A stretch of DNA of 64,000 bases from Pseudomonas sp. R37(2017) (GTDB taxonomy: Bacteria > Pseudomonadota > Gammaproteobacteria > Pseudomonadales > Pseudomonadaceae): assembly GCF_002113375.1 (NCBI RefSeq), contig NZ_NEHO01000007.1:1-64000 (forward strand), written 5' to 3'. Within the stretch, counting starts at the first letter, position 1; each line of letters begins with the position of its first letter. Both the position numbers and the translations under genes were made by a program. A model generated the notes under the pieces. It had not been told where the DNA came from, did no database searches, and saw only the letters and a list, made by a program, of their open reading frames with translations. Positions 1 through 11,346 of the stretch are shown piece by piece.

Positions 1-85
1 ACACCCCCACTCAGACGCCGGATAGATGAAAGCAAGCCAAACACAACATCAAAAACAGTATTGCAGAAAAGGGGGTAACCATAGA

Positions 86-185
86 TGTAGGAGCGAGCAT
101 GCTCGCGATGGACGTTAACGATGATGCTGGCTGCCTGACACTCCTCGGCACCACTGCGTCCATCGCGAGCGTGCTCGCTCCTACA
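86..185. repeat. Paired REP palindromes (REPIN-like)
   Basis: Two copies of a GTAGGAGCGAGC(A/G)TGCTCGCGA-type palindrome lie in inverted orientation about 50 bp apart, so the unit can fold into one long hairpin. This is the usual form of REP doublets in fluorescens-group Pseudomonas. It lies upstream of the iron transporter genes and may end transcription from the left. Confidence 0.9.
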
Positions 186-222
186 GAAAAGAGATGGACC
201 ACGCAAGGCGCATTTGAGAAAC

Positions 223-241
223 AATATCGTTTATCATTGTT
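223..241 (+). promoter_or_regulatory. Candidate Fur box upstream of the iron ABC transporter
   Basis: The 19 bases here match the Fur consensus GATAATGATAATCATTATC at 12 of 19 positions, including an intact TATCATT core. The site is about 40 bp upstream of the binding-protein start, where repression by Fe-Fur would be expected. The site is seen in the sequence; regulation is inferred. Confidence 0.5.
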
Positions 242-278
242 GCAAGTTTTTGCAATGCGACAGTGAGGAACCCTGCGA

Positions 279-1289
279 ATGATGCTTCGAAATACCCTGC
301 GCCGCGGCTTGACCACTACCCTGCTCGGCCTGGCACTTGCCTCCCCCCTCACCCAAGCCGCCGACCCGGTTTCCCTGACCCTCTACAACGGCCAACACAA
401 AGAAGTCGGTGACGCAGTCGCCAAAGCCTTCGAAACCAAGACCGGCATCCACGTCAATGTACGCAAAGGCAGCAGCAACCAACTCGCCAGCCAGGTCGTC
501 GAAGAAGGCGATCGCTCCCCTGCCGACGTGATCTACACCGAAGAATCGCCTCCACTGAACAAACTGGGTGAGCAAGGCCTGCTGGCCAAGGCGGATGACG
601 CCACGCTGGCCGTTCTGCCCAAGGAATACGTCGCCGGCAATGGCACCTGGATTGGCGTGACCGCCCGAGTGCGCGTCGTCGCGTTCAACCCCAAACTGAT
701 CGACGAAAAAGATCTGCCGAAGTCGGTGATGGAGTTCTCCAATCCAAAATGGCAAGGCAAGGTCGGATTTGTACCCACCAGTGGCGCCTTCCAGGAACAA
801 GCCGTTGCGATCATCAAGGTGCACGGCATGGACGCCGCGGAAGAATGGCTGACCGGGCTGCGCGCATTCGGTAAAACCTACAGCAACAACATGGTTGCAC
901 TCAAAGCCGTGGAAAATGGCGAAGTGGCCACCGTACTGGTCAACAACTACTACTGGTTTGCCTTGCAGCGCGAAAAAGGCCAGCTCGATTCCAAACTGCA
1001 TTATTTCACCGGCGGCGACGTCGGCGGGCTGATCACCGTTTCCAGTGCAGCAGTGCTGAAATCCAGCAAACACCCGAAAGAAGCACAGCAATTGCTCGCC
1101 TACATGGCCAGTGAGGAAGGCCAGCGCGTGATCACCCAAACCACCGCCGAATACCCCCTGCACAAAGGCATGGAATCCGATCGCGGGCTCAAGCCATTCA
1201 GCGAACTGGAAGCACCGAAAGTCACGCCAGCCGACCTGGGCAATGCCGAAGAGGCCCTGGACCTGGAACGTGACGTTGGCCTGAACTGA
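279..1289 (+). CDS. Iron(III) ABC transporter periplasmic binding protein (FbpA/FutA type)
   Basis: Periplasmic ferric-ion binding protein of 336 residues. A signal peptide spans about residues 1-27, with a cleavage site after TQA. The body is a class II solute-binding fold, and the adjacent Tyr224-Tyr225 pair in NNYYWF matches the iron-coordinating tyrosines of the FbpA family. The start is supported by GAGGAA 8 bases upstream. The stop overlaps the permease start (TGATG), so the two are co-translated. The Fur-box-like site upstream fits iron repression. The family assignment is firm; the exact substrate is inferred. Confidence 0.88.
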   Translation: MMLRNTLRRGLTTTLLGLALASPLTQAADPVSLTLYNGQHKEVGDAVAKAFETKTGIHVNVRKGSSNQLASQVVEEGDRSPADVIYTEESPPLNKLGEQGLLAKADDATLAVLPKEYVAGNGTWIGVTARVRVVAFNPKLIDEKDLPKSVMEFSNPKWQGKVGFVPTSGAFQEQAVAIIKVHGMDAAEEWLTGLRAFGKTYSNNMVALKAVENGEVATVLVNNYYWFALQREKGQLDSKLHYFTGGDVGGLITVSSAAVLKSSKHPKEAQQLLAYMASEEGQRVITQTTAEYPLHKGMESDRGLKPFSELEAPKVTPADLGNAEEALDLERDVGLN

Positions 1290-2845
1290 TGAGCGCATCG
1301 CTTTCCGCGCATGACGGGTACGCGCCACGGCGCAAGCGGCCGTCTATCTGGTTGGTCCTGCCGGTTTTGCTACTGGTGGTGCTCAGCCTGCTGCCGTTGG
1401 CCTATGTAGGACTCAAGGCCTGGCAAGCAGGCTGGGCCGAGGCACTGCATTTGCTGTGGCGCCCCTATGTGTTCGGACTGTTGCGCAACACCCTGGCACT
1501 GATGGTCGGGGTGACACTGGCCTGCGGCGTTATCGGCCTGTCGCTGGCGTGGTTGCTGGAGCGCAGCAACCTTCCAGGCCGGCGCCTGTGGGGCGTGATC
1601 CTGTGCCTGCCATTTGCGGTACCGGCGTTTGTCAGCAGCTTTACCTGGGTTTCATTGAGCGCGCATTTCGAAGGGCTCGGCGGGGCAATCCTGGTGATGA
1701 CGCTCTCCAAATACCCGCTGATTTTCCTGCCGGTGGCGGCGACCCTGCGTAATCTCGACCCCTCACTGGAAGAGTCTGCGCGCACGCTGGGACAAAACCG
1801 CTGGGGCGTATTCTTCAAGGTCACCCTACCCTTGCTCTGGCCTTCACTGCTCGCTGGCTCCTTGCTGATTGCCCTGCACATGCTGGTGGAATTCGGCGCG
1901 CTGTCGATCATCGGCCTGCAAACCTTCACCACCGCGATCTATCAACAATTCGAGCTGGAGTTCAGCAATGCCAACGCGGCGATGCTCTCCGCCGTACTGT
2001 TGATACTGTGTCTGGCGCTGTTGTGGCTGGAGTTGCGCGCGCGCGGCAGAGGTCGACACGTACGCACCGGCCAGGGCGCCGCGCGACAGGCGGAGCAGGT
2101 TCAATTGGGGCCGTGGGCAGTGGCAGGACAGCTTTATTGCCTGATGCTGGCCATCATCGGCAGCGGGATTCCGCTGGGCATGCTGGCGTACTGGTTGGCG
2201 GTGGGTTCATCGGCAGCGTTTCCCGTGGCGGCCATCGTTGAAGCATTGCTGTCATCCCTCGCACTGTCGCTGGGTGGCGCTGCGGTTTGCCTGGTACTGG
2301 CGGTGCCGGTCGGCCTGCTGGTGGTGCGCTACAAAGGTCAATTGGCGATCTGGGCCGAGCGCTTGCCGTACTTGCTTCATGCTCTGCCGGGACTGGTCAT
2401 TGCCCTGACTCTGGTGTATTTCGCCCTGCACTATGTACCGATGCTGTACCAGACCTCGGCACTGCTGCTGATCGCCTACGCCTTGCTGTTTCTGCCGCTG
2501 GCCCAGGCACCCATCCGCACCGCCCTGAACAAGGCAGCACCGCAGCTCGAAGAGGCGGCACGCACGCTGGGCGCCTCGTCTTTCAGCGCCTTTTGCCGGG
2601 TGACACTGCCGATCATTTTCCCGGCGCTGGGGGCGGCGTTTGCGCTGGTGTTTCTGGATGCGATGAAGGAACTGACGGCGACTTTGCTGCTGAGTCCGAC
2701 CGGGCTCAATACATTGGCGACCGAGGTCTGGGCTCATACCGCGAACGTTGAGTTTGCGGCGGCGGCGCCTTATGCGGCGTTGTTGATTGTGGTGTCGGGG
2801 TTGCCGGTCTATCTGCTGACGACCCGGATGTATCTGAGCCGCTGA
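1289..2845 (+). CDS. Iron(III) ABC transporter permease (FbpB type)
   Basis: Inner-membrane permease of 518 residues made of two fused halves, each with about six membrane helices and its own EAA loop: EESARTLGQN near residues 160-170 and EEAARTLGAS near 422-432. This is the FbpB/SfuB architecture, in which one polypeptide supplies both transmembrane domains. It is translationally coupled to the binding protein. No ATPase gene follows, so an ATPase encoded elsewhere must drive it. A REP pair lies directly downstream. Confidence 0.88.
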   Translation: MSASLSAHDGYAPRRKRPSIWLVLPVLLLVVLSLLPLAYVGLKAWQAGWAEALHLLWRPYVFGLLRNTLALMVGVTLACGVIGLSLAWLLERSNLPGRRLWGVILCLPFAVPAFVSSFTWVSLSAHFEGLGGAILVMTLSKYPLIFLPVAATLRNLDPSLEESARTLGQNRWGVFFKVTLPLLWPSLLAGSLLIALHMLVEFGALSIIGLQTFTTAIYQQFELEFSNANAAMLSAVLLILCLALLWLELRARGRGRHVRTGQGAARQAEQVQLGPWAVAGQLYCLMLAIIGSGIPLGMLAYWLAVGSSAAFPVAAIVEALLSSLALSLGGAAVCLVLAVPVGLLVVRYKGQLAIWAERLPYLLHALPGLVIALTLVYFALHYVPMLYQTSALLLIAYALLFLPLAQAPIRTALNKAAPQLEEAARTLGASSFSAFCRVTLPIIFPALGAAFALVFLDAMKELTATLLLSPTGLNTLATEVWAHTANVEFAAAAPYAALLIVVSGLPVYLLTTRMYLSR

Positions 2846-2852
2846 AACCGCT

Positions 2853-2945
2853 TTCGCGAGCAGGCTCGCTCCCACAGGTTTCGATGGTGAACACAAAGTT
2901 TGTGAACACCCCGGGTCAAATGTGGGAGCGAGCCTGCTCGCGAAG
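2853..2945. repeat. Paired REP palindromes
   Basis: Inverted copies of TTCGCGAGCAGGCTCGCTCCCAC flank about 45 bp. They lie between the convergent ends of the permease gene and the chemoreceptor gene, where they could act as a two-way transcription stop. This copy carries the CTCCCAC flank rather than the CTCCTAC flank seen at 86-185. Confidence 0.9.
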
Positions 2946-2965
2946 GGGCCGGCACCAACAACCGA

Positions 2966-4900
2966 TCACGCTCTGAACTGCCCCAGGCTCGCCTTCAACT
3001 GCGCCGCCAGGCCATCCAGCACCTTGCCGCTCGCCGTGGTCTCCACGACGGCTTGCGCCGCTTTCTCGGCCTGGGCGTGAATGGTCTGGACCCGCCCCCG
3101 CACTGCCTGCGCGCCCTGAGCCTGATGCGCCGCAGCCTGGGTAGCCAGGCCAATCGCCGCATGCACCTGCTCGACCGATGCCTGCACCGACTGCTGCAAC
3201 CGCGCACTGTCACGCAACACCAGCAAGCCTTCACTGGCCTGGCGCCCGGCCTGACCAATCGCCGCCACCGCCTCACGCGCGCCTTGCTGCAGCGCAACGA
3301 TGTGCGCCTGAATATCGCCGGTGGAGCTTTGCGTCTTGCTCGCCAGCGCCCGCACCTCGTCGGCCACCACCGCGAACCCGCGCCCGGTCTCGCCGGCACG
3401 TGCTGCCTCAATAGCCGCGTTCAGTGCCAGCAGGTTGGTCTGCTCGGCGATGCCATGAATCACCGTCAACACCACCTCAATCTGTTCACTTTGCTGCGCC
3501 AGGCGCTCGATGACCTGCGCCCCGGTATCGACCTGACCGGCCAACGCCTCAATCAGGCTGCCGACCTTCGCCGAAGTTCGAGTGTTTTCATCAGTGGCCT
3601 GACGAATGTCCACCACCTGCTTCAGCGCCGCCTGCATGGCATGGCTTTCCGACTGCGCCTCATCGGCCATTTGCGACAGCGCACGCAAACTCTCCGCCAC
3701 CTCGTCACGCTGCATGCCAGCAGCCGCATCCGCGCCAGCATTGCGCAAGGTCATGGCGCCAATTTCCACACCGGTACGCTGAGCCACATCGCCTGCCTCG
3801 CGCACGATCGGCTGCAACTTATCCACAAAGCGATTGACCGCCGAGGCCATGTCGCCGATTTCATCCTTGCTGTTGATCTGCACACGCTTGGTCAGATCAC
3901 CCTCGCCCGCCGCCAGGTCATCCATGGCGACGATCAGCATTTTCAGGCGATTGACCACTCGGCGACCGAGCACCACCGCCAACAACAGCAGAACACCAAA
4001 ACCCACTACCGCCAGGCACACACCGATGCGCCAGCGCAAAGTCGCAGCCGCTTCCTGCACGGTGCTGGTGGTGTTGGCTTTCATTTCGGCCGCCGTGGAC
4101 TGAGCCGACTGCAGACGCGAGCGCATGGCCGCCGCGCTGTCAGCCGCCGCGCCTTTGAGGCTGTCGCCTACCAGTTGATCACTACTGGCGATCAACGCCG
4201 AGAAGCGCTTGTCCAGAGCCGCGAGATCGGCCTCCACCGAAGCGGTCGAGACCCCCATCAAAACCTTGCCGATTTCCACGCCATTGGGGTTGATCGAAGC
4301 CTCGATGTAGAAGACCGAAGGATCGTTCTTCGCCGCATCCAGTACCTTGTCGAGCGCCCGCTCGCCCTGGCCTTTTTCCAGCAGCGCCTTGTTGATCGGA
4401 TTTTCCCGGTTGAGGTAGCGCGTCAAGTGCTGGCCGGTGGCATCGTCATACACCACGAACAGCACATTCGGATTGCGTTGGGCCCGACGGGCGAATTCAG
4501 ACAGTGTCGGAATGTCGTTGTCCCACATGGCGCGGGGCGCGACCGAAGCCAGAAGCTGCGCCATATCGCTGGCGGAATCCTTCAGGTCCTTTTCCAGGGT
4601 CGAACGCAATTGCGCCTGCTCTTCCTCAAGTCGCGAGGACAAACCGGCCGTGAGGCGTTGACGGGTACTGGTAGAGAGACTGTCCAGACTGGACGTCACT
4701 TCGCGCCCTGCCTGCTCAAGCTCCGTAGAAAGCTTTTGGCTGTCCACGCCCAGGCGCTTACTCAAATCGGCTTCCAATGCGGTCACCGTGCTCCGGGTCA
4801 GAGCAACAGCTACCAGCACCTGCACCAAAAGGGCGATACCAAGGGTAACGAACACGGGCCGCAACAAACGGCTTTGTAACAACGAGAGAACGGCAGACAT
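2966..4900 (-). CDS. Methyl-accepting chemotaxis protein
   Basis: Membrane chemoreceptor of 644 residues. TM1 is at about 15-36. A periplasmic sensor of about 260 residues with long helical stretches follows, then TM2 near 300-320, a HAMP domain and a cytoplasmic signalling coiled coil. The conserved hairpin tip is present ([20 protein letters not shown]), so it should couple to CheA/CheW. The start at 4900 follows AGAGGGA; an in-frame codon 25 residues upstream has no better ribosome site. The ligand cannot be told from sequence. Gene is alone, between purA and a REP pair. Confidence 0.9.
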   Translation of the reverse strand: MSAVLSLLQSRLLRPVFVTLGIALLVQVLVAVALTRSTVTALEADLSKRLGVDSQKLSTELEQAGREVTSSLDSLSTSTRQRLTAGLSSRLEEEQAQLRSTLEKDLKDSASDMAQLLASVAPRAMWDNDIPTLSEFARRAQRNPNVLFVVYDDATGQHLTRYLNRENPINKALLEKGQGERALDKVLDAAKNDPSVFYIEASINPNGVEIGKVLMGVSTASVEADLAALDKRFSALIASSDQLVGDSLKGAAADSAAAMRSRLQSAQSTAAEMKANTTSTVQEAAATLRWRIGVCLAVVGFGVLLLLAVVLGRRVVNRLKMLIVAMDDLAAGEGDLTKRVQINSKDEIGDMASAVNRFVDKLQPIVREAGDVAQRTGVEIGAMTLRNAGADAAAGMQRDEVAESLRALSQMADEAQSESHAMQAALKQVVDIRQATDENTRTSAKVGSLIEALAGQVDTGAQVIERLAQQSEQIEVVLTVIHGIAEQTNLLALNAAIEAARAGETGRGFAVVADEVRALASKTQSSTGDIQAHIVALQQGAREAVAAIGQAGRQASEGLLVLRDSARLQQSVQASVEQVHAAIGLATQAAAHQAQGAQAVRGRVQTIHAQAEKAAQAVVETTASGKVLDGLAAQLKASLGQFRA

Positions 4901-5003
4901 CTGAAATCCCTCTGCTTTGGCGCCATTAAATTGATAGCACGCCGGAAGCAATGCTTTTTTTAATGTTCCCAGCAAAGGTCATGCCGTCCTGCAGACAAAT
5001 ACG

Positions 5004-5031
5004 ACAAAGGCCCCGATCAAGGAGCCTTTGT
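5004..5031 (-). terminator. Terminator downstream of purA
   Basis: Read on the minus strand, AAAGGCTCC and GGGGCCTTT pair with one G-T wobble around a 6-base loop. It sits 20 bp past the purA stop. The T tract after it is poor. Confidence 0.6.
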
Positions 5032-5050
5032 GTTTTACATCAACAACTTA

Positions 5051-6394
<1,344 letters not shown>

Positions 6395-7582
6395 TCAAGA
6401 AGCCAGTGGCGATACTTGCCAAAGCCCGTTCTGCTGAATCAATTGACGGTCGCAGTCCGCTTCACGGGCGGCGGCCAAAGGTTGTCCAGGCAAAGCCTGA
6501 ACGACACGCTGACCCTCACTGCGCAACTGGCAAACCTGCTGCCAGAGTGCCGCATCCGTACTGTCAGGCATCCAGATACCGCCAGACGGTAGCTCGATCT
6601 CAGCACGCCCCAGGGTCACCAGGGTTTTCAAATCGGTAGAGAAACCGGTTGCCGGACGGGCACGACCGAAGTCGGCGCCGATGTCGTCGTAACGACCGCC
6701 CTGGGCAATGGACTGACCAACACCCGGTACGAACACGGCGAACACCACACCGGTGTGGTAGTGGTAACCGCGCAGCTCGCCCAGATCGAAATACAGCGGC
6801 AGCTCAGGGAAACGCACGGACAGCCGCTCGGCAATCGCCAGCAAGTCGTCCAGCGCCGCCAGTACAGGGGCCGGCGCCTTGGCCAGACGCTCGCGGGCTG
6901 CGCTCAATACTTCACGACCGCCACACAGATCGACCAACGCACGCAACATGCCCGACAGATCGGCAGGCAAGCCTTCGGTCAAGGTAATGACCTCATCGAT
7001 GGCCTTGCGTTGCAAAGCATCGAACAACTGCTGCTCGACTTCACCAGACAAACCAGCCGCGCGGGCCAGGCCACGGTAGATGCCAACATGACCCAGGTCC
7101 ATGTGCACATCCGGCACATCGGCCAGTTGCAGCATGGCCAGCATCAGACTGATGACTTCGACGTCGCTGCCTGGGCTAGCGTCGCCGTACAGCTCGGCAC
7201 CCAGTTGAATCGGGCTGCGCGAGGACGACAATGCACGAGGCTGGGCATGCAGCACGCTACCGGCATAGCACAGGCGGCTCGGACCTTCCCGGCGCAGGGT
7301 ATGCGCATCGATGCGCGCCACTTGCGGCGTGATGTCAGCCCGGAAACCCATCTGCCGACCCGATTGCGGGTCGATGACCTTGAAGGTGCGCAGATCCAGA
7401 TCCTGGCCTGCGCCAGTCAGCAGGGATTCCAGGTACTCGATATGGGGAGTCACGACAAACTCGTAACCCCAGCTCTGGAACAGATCCAACACCTGACGAC
7501 GCGCGACTTCAATACGCGCAGCTTCCGGTGGCAGTACTTCTTCGATGCCATCTGGCAGAAGCCAGCGGTCTACCGTTGCCAT
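6395..7582 (-). CDS. hisZ: ATP phosphoribosyltransferase regulatory subunit
   Basis: HisZ is a catalytically inactive relative of histidyl-tRNA synthetase. It forms a complex with the short-form HisG and confers histidine feedback control on the first step of histidine synthesis. The 395-residue protein begins [18 protein letters not shown] and has the class II synthetase motif 2-like region around [13 protein letters not shown]. The start at 7582 follows GGGGAAGG. It is upstream of purA, as in other Pseudomonas. The catalytic HisG is not in the window. Confidence 0.95.
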   Translation of the reverse strand: MATVDRWLLPDGIEEVLPPEAARIEVARRQVLDLFQSWGYEFVVTPHIEYLESLLTGAGQDLDLRTFKVIDPQSGRQMGFRADITPQVARIDAHTLRREGPSRLCYAGSVLHAQPRALSSSRSPIQLGAELYGDASPGSDVEVISLMLAMLQLADVPDVHMDLGHVGIYRGLARAAGLSGEVEQQLFDALQRKAIDEVITLTEGLPADLSGMLRALVDLCGGREVLSAARERLAKAPAPVLAALDDLLAIAERLSVRFPELPLYFDLGELRGYHYHTGVVFAVFVPGVGQSIAQGGRYDDIGADFGRARPATGFSTDLKTLVTLGRAEIELPSGGIWMPDSTDAALWQQVCQLRSEGQRVVQALPGQPLAAAREADCDRQLIQQNGLWQVSPLAS

Positions 7583-7891
7583 TACGCCTTCCCCTATCTC
7601 CGGGCAGCCAGCCTGTCGGCGAGCCTTGAGTGAAGCAGAAAATGATCGGCTCATGCACAAACCACGGGCATGAGCGACGAAGCGAAAAGCCTTTACCGGC
7701 TTCGCCAACCACTTTCCTCGAAAAACTGTCGAGCCAATTGGCCCGGCATCTGCTCAAAAAACAGCAATCAAACGTGCAGACGCAAAAAAGCCGGGAATTT
7801 CCCGGCTGCCGCATCATACACACGTTTTCCCAAAGGATCACCCCGCCAGAGCTTTTAGCCGCCCGGCGGAGTGATTCAGGTCAACGTCGTA
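7583..7891. other. Intergenic region between hflC and hisZ without a gene
   Basis: This gap of 309 bp holds the hflC terminator (7783-7807) and presumably the hisZ-purA promoter. I see no small hydrophobic reading frame of the DUF2065 (YjeT) type that usually occupies this place in Pseudomonas and E. coli. Confidence 0.6.
7783..7807 (-). terminator. Rho-independent terminator of the hfq-hflXKC run
   Basis: On the minus strand AGCCGGGAA and TTCCCGGCT form a strong stem followed by six T residues. It lies about 85 bp past the hflC stop and separates that transcript from hisZ-purA. Confidence 0.92.
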
Positions 7892-8761
7892 TCAAGGCTT
7901 GGCTTTTTCCAGGTAGCGGAAGAAGTCGCTGCTTGGGTCGAGGACCATGACGTCGGATTTGTTCGCGAAACTTTCACGGTAGGCACGCAGGCTACGATAG
8001 AACGCGTAGAACTCCTGATCCTGACCGTAGGCCTTGGAATAGATCGCAGCAGCCTGGGCATCGCCATCACCGCGAACCTCTTCGGATTCACGATAGGCTT
8101 CAGCCAGCAGCACGCGGCGCTGACGATCGGCGTCGGCACGGATGCCCTCGGCCAGCTCGTTACCCTTGGCGCGGTGCTCGCGAGCTTCACGCTCACGCTC
8201 GGTGCTCATACGCTCGAACACACTGCGGTTCACTTCTTTCGGCAAGTCGATGGCCTTGACCCGGACATCGACAACTTCGATGCCCAACTCTTTCTCGGCC
8301 ATCTTGTTCAGCGAAGCCGTGATATCCGCCATCAGCGCATCGCGCTCACCAGAGACCACTTCATGCAGGGTGCGCTTACCGAACTGGTCACGCAGGCCCG
8401 ATTCCAGACGACGGGACAGACGCTCGTCGGCGATCTGCTTGAGGCCGGAAGTCGCGGTGTAGTAACGCTCCGCGTCCTTCACGCGCCACTTGGCATAGGC
8501 ATCGACCATCACGGCTTTCTTTTCCAGCGTCAGGAAGCGCTGCGTCGGTGCATCCAGCGTCATCAGGCGTGCGTCGAATTTACGCACCTGGTTAACGTAA
8601 GGCACTTTCACATGCAGGCCTGGCTGAACATCGGTCTGAACCACGCGACCGAACTGCAGCAACACCGCACGCTCGGTCTGAGCCACGATGTAGAAGCAGT
8701 TCCAGGCAGCGATCGCCACGACGACGCCGACAATAAGGGCGATCAGCGATTTATTGCTCAT
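7892..8761 (-). CDS. hflC: HflC, protease modulator of FtsH
   Basis: SPFH/prohibitin-family membrane protein of 289 residues. With HflK it forms a large periplasm-facing assembly around the FtsH protease and limits its action on membrane substrates. There is one N-terminal membrane anchor (about residues 5-25) followed by the band-7 domain beginning IVAQTERAVLLQFGRVV, then a helical stretch. Its ATG overlaps the hflK stop (TGATG), so the pair is translationally coupled. Confidence 0.97.
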   Translation of the reverse strand: MSNKSLIALIVGVVVAIAAWNCFYIVAQTERAVLLQFGRVVQTDVQPGLHVKVPYVNQVRKFDARLMTLDAPTQRFLTLEKKAVMVDAYAKWRVKDAERYYTATSGLKQIADERLSRRLESGLRDQFGKRTLHEVVSGERDALMADITASLNKMAEKELGIEVVDVRVKAIDLPKEVNRSVFERMSTEREREAREHRAKGNELAEGIRADADRQRRVLLAEAYRESEEVRGDGDAQAAAIYSKAYGQDQEFYAFYRSLRAYRESFANKSDVMVLDPSSDFFRYLEKAKP

Positions 8762-9936
8762 CAGCGACTCTCCCTGGTACGTGCTTGCTGTTGCTGCAGG
8801 TCTGCTGCCGCACGCACATTCGCTTCATTGCTGGTGGCTGCCGAACTGCTGATCGGAGCACTGACGCTGCGTCCACTTTCGACCATCTTGTCCAGCGGCA
8901 GGTACAGCAGGTTGCTCTGGCCATTCTTGTTGCCGGTCACGAGTACCTTGCTGGTGCTGCTGAAGACTTCCTGCATGGTGTCCAGGTACAGACGCTGGCG
9001 GGTGACTTCAGGTGCCTTGCGGTACTCGGCGACCAGCTTGGTGAAGCGATCGGCCTCACCCTTGGCGCGCGAGACGGTTTCGTCACGGTAACCATTGGCA
9101 TCCTCAAGGATGCGCTGGGCCTGACCACGCGCTTCCGGCACAACGCCGTTGGCATAGGTTTCAGCCTGGTTGCGCGAACGCTGCTCGTCTTCCCGGGCGC
9201 GGATCACGTCATCGAAGGCTTCCTGGACTTCACGCGGTGCCGCTGCGCTCTGAACGTTGACCTGGGTGACGGTGATACCGGTGCGATAGGTATCCATGAA
9301 GCGCTGCAGACGCTCCTTGATCTCACTGGCCATCAACTCACGACCCTCGGTCAGCACCTGGTCCATCGCGGTGGAGCCCACCACATGGCGCAAGGCGCTG
9401 TCGGTCGCGTGCTGCAGGCTGATTTCCGGCTGATCGACGCTCAGCACGAAGTCCTGCAGGTTGCTGATCCTGTACTGCACGGTCAGCGGCACTTCGACGA
9501 TGTTTTCGTCTTCAGTCAGCATCTGGCCCTGCTTGGTGTAGGCACGCTCGCGCGTGACGTTTTCCATGTACTTCTTGTCGATCGGCGGGAAGTAGATATT
9601 CAGGCCCGGCCCCACGGTTTCGTAGTACTTGCCGAAGCGCAGCACCACGGCTTGCTCCTGTTCGTCGACGACATAAACCGCGCTGTACAGCCAAACGGCG
9701 GCCAACACGACCAGGCCGATGCCGAGCAAGCCGCCAAAGCCGCCACTCTTGCCCGGACCACCGCCGTCGTCGCCACCACGTTTCTTACCACCACCGAACA
9801 AACCGTTCAGGCTTTCCTGCAGCTTTCGGAAGGCCTCGTCGAGATCCGGTGGTCCCTTGCGGTCGCCGTTGTTACGACGCTTGCCACCCCAGGGATCCTG
9901 ATTATTCGAGTTGCCACCCGGCTCATTCCAAGCCAT
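8761..9936 (-). CDS. hflK: HflK, protease modulator of FtsH
   Basis: Partner of HflC, 391 residues. A Gly/Asn/Asp-rich cytoplasmic N-terminus (WNEPGGNSNNQDPWGG, then a GGGKKRGGDDGGG tract) precedes one membrane helix at about residues 70-90, the SPFH domain (VVDEQEQAVVLRFGKY) and a coiled-coil region. The start at 9936 (MAWNEPGG) follows GGAGAG; an in-frame ATG nine bases upstream lacks a ribosome site. It follows hflX with a 96 bp gap. Confidence 0.97.
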   Translation of the reverse strand: MAWNEPGGNSNNQDPWGGKRRNNGDRKGPPDLDEAFRKLQESLNGLFGGGKKRGGDDGGGPGKSGGFGGLLGIGLVVLAAVWLYSAVYVVDEQEQAVVLRFGKYYETVGPGLNIYFPPIDKKYMENVTRERAYTKQGQMLTEDENIVEVPLTVQYRISNLQDFVLSVDQPEISLQHATDSALRHVVGSTAMDQVLTEGRELMASEIKERLQRFMDTYRTGITVTQVNVQSAAAPREVQEAFDDVIRAREDEQRSRNQAETYANGVVPEARGQAQRILEDANGYRDETVSRAKGEADRFTKLVAEYRKAPEVTRQRLYLDTMQEVFSSTSKVLVTGNKNGQSNLLYLPLDKMVESGRSVSAPISSSAATSNEANVRAAADLQQQQARTRESR

Positions 9937-10032
9937 AGCGCTCTCCATCTGATAAAGCAAAGACGCACCCACGGCGCGCCGACCAATGCTACAGAATGCC
10001 TGTCACCACGGCACAACCGCTTTCTCAGGCTT

Positions 10033-11334
10033 TTATTGCAAAGTGTGTTGCTCGATGAATTCCATCGGTTGCAAACCTTCGCGGCTCACCAGCCGATTCA
10101 ATTCGGCCCGTGGCAAACGAACGGCCAGTAAACTGATGCCTTCGTCATCGTGTTCTTCTTTCTGTACCGCACCGAGTTCGAAAAACTGCGCACGCAGTCG
10201 AGCAAAACGGCTGGGCAGGCGCAAGGTGCCAACAAACAACTCCTCGCCAAGCAACTCGGCCACGGCCTGCCTGAGCAGGTCCAGACCTGTACCATCTTTC
10301 GCCGAAAGCCAGACCCGTTGCGGCTTGCCATCGGCATCGCGCTGGATCTGCGGCTCCACGCCCTCGAGCAAATCGAGTTTGTTATAGACCTCCAGGATCG
10401 GCAAGTCTTGAGCCCCGATCTCTCCGAGCACCACCATGACCTGTTCAATCTGGGCCATACGCTCAGGCTCATGGGAGTCGATCACGTGCAGCAACAGATC
10501 GGAGTTGCTCGACTCTTCGAGCGTAGCTCGAAATGCCTCGACCAGCTTGTGCGGCAAATGCCGAATGAAGCCCACGGTGTCCGCCAGCACGATCGGGCCC
10601 AGATCCTCGAGTTCGAGTCGGCGCAAGGTCGGATCGAGGGTGGCGAACAATTGGTCAGCTGCGAAGACTTCGGAATCGGTGACCGAGTTGAACAGCGTCG
10701 ATTTGCCGGCGTTGGTATAACCCACCAGGGAAACCGTCGGAATGTCAGCCCGCTTGCGGCCGCGACGTGACTGCTCGCGCTGGCTGCGAACCTTTTCCAG
10801 GCGTCCCTTGATTTGCCTCAGGCGCACTCGCAACAGGCGCCGGTCGGTTTCCAGCTGGGTTTCACCCGGACCGCGCAGACCGATACCGCCTTTCTGTCGC
10901 TCGAGGTGAGTCCAGCCGCGAACCAGCCGCGTGCTCATGTGCTCAAGCTGGGCCAGTTCGACCTGGAGCTTGCCTTCATGGGTACGGGCGCGTTGGGCGA
11001 AGATATCGAGAATCAGACCCGTGCGGTCGATCACGCGACACTCGAAAACACGTTCGAGGTTACGTTCCTGACTGGGCGTGAGGATGTGATTGAAAATCAC
11101 CAGATCTGCCTGCTCGGCTTTGACCAGGTCGCGAAGTTCCTCGACCTTGCCGCTGCCAATCAGGTATTTGGCGGTTGGCCGATTGCGCGGCACGTTGAAA
11201 AACGCGGCGGTCTCGGCGCCAGCCGACGTTGCCAACTCCTGGAACTCCTGCGGATCTTCGCGCGCCTCAGGGTCCTGACCATCCAAGTGAACGAGAATGG
11301 CTCGCTCACCACCACCGTGGCGCTCAAAGAACAA
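10033..11334 (-). CDS. hflX: Ribosome-associated GTPase HflX
   Basis: GTPase of 433 residues that splits stalled or stressed ribosomes. The N-terminal glycine-rich HflX domain (residues 1-190, with GLRGPGETQLETDRR) is followed by the G domain with P-loop GYTNAGKST near 205-213, DTVG and NKLD. Translation most likely starts at a TTG: no ATG lies at the expected place, and AGGAG is placed six bases upstream. The hfq stop is only 12 bases before this start, so the genes are co-transcribed. Confidence 0.96.
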   Translation of the reverse strand: MFFERHGGGERAILVHLDGQDPEAREDPQEFQELATSAGAETAAFFNVPRNRPTAKYLIGSGKVEELRDLVKAEQADLVIFNHILTPSQERNLERVFECRVIDRTGLILDIFAQRARTHEGKLQVELAQLEHMSTRLVRGWTHLERQKGGIGLRGPGETQLETDRRLLRVRLRQIKGRLEKVRSQREQSRRGRKRADIPTVSLVGYTNAGKSTLFNSVTDSEVFAADQLFATLDPTLRRLELEDLGPIVLADTVGFIRHLPHKLVEAFRATLEESSNSDLLLHVIDSHEPERMAQIEQVMVVLGEIGAQDLPILEVYNKLDLLEGVEPQIQRDADGKPQRVWLSAKDGTGLDLLRQAVAELLGEELFVGTLRLPSRFARLRAQFFELGAVQKEEHDDEGISLLAVRLPRAELNRLVSREGLQPMEFIEQHTLQ

Positions 11335-11346
11335 AGGAGACTCCTA

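Noticed and set aside
3053..4879. 608-codon open frame opposite the chemoreceptor
   Set aside because: Antisense shadow; the chemoreceptor frame has an unmistakable signalling domain.
7509..7841. 110-codon minus-strand frame over the hisZ start
   Set aside because: It spans the hflC terminator and runs out of frame into hisZ; composition is not protein-like.
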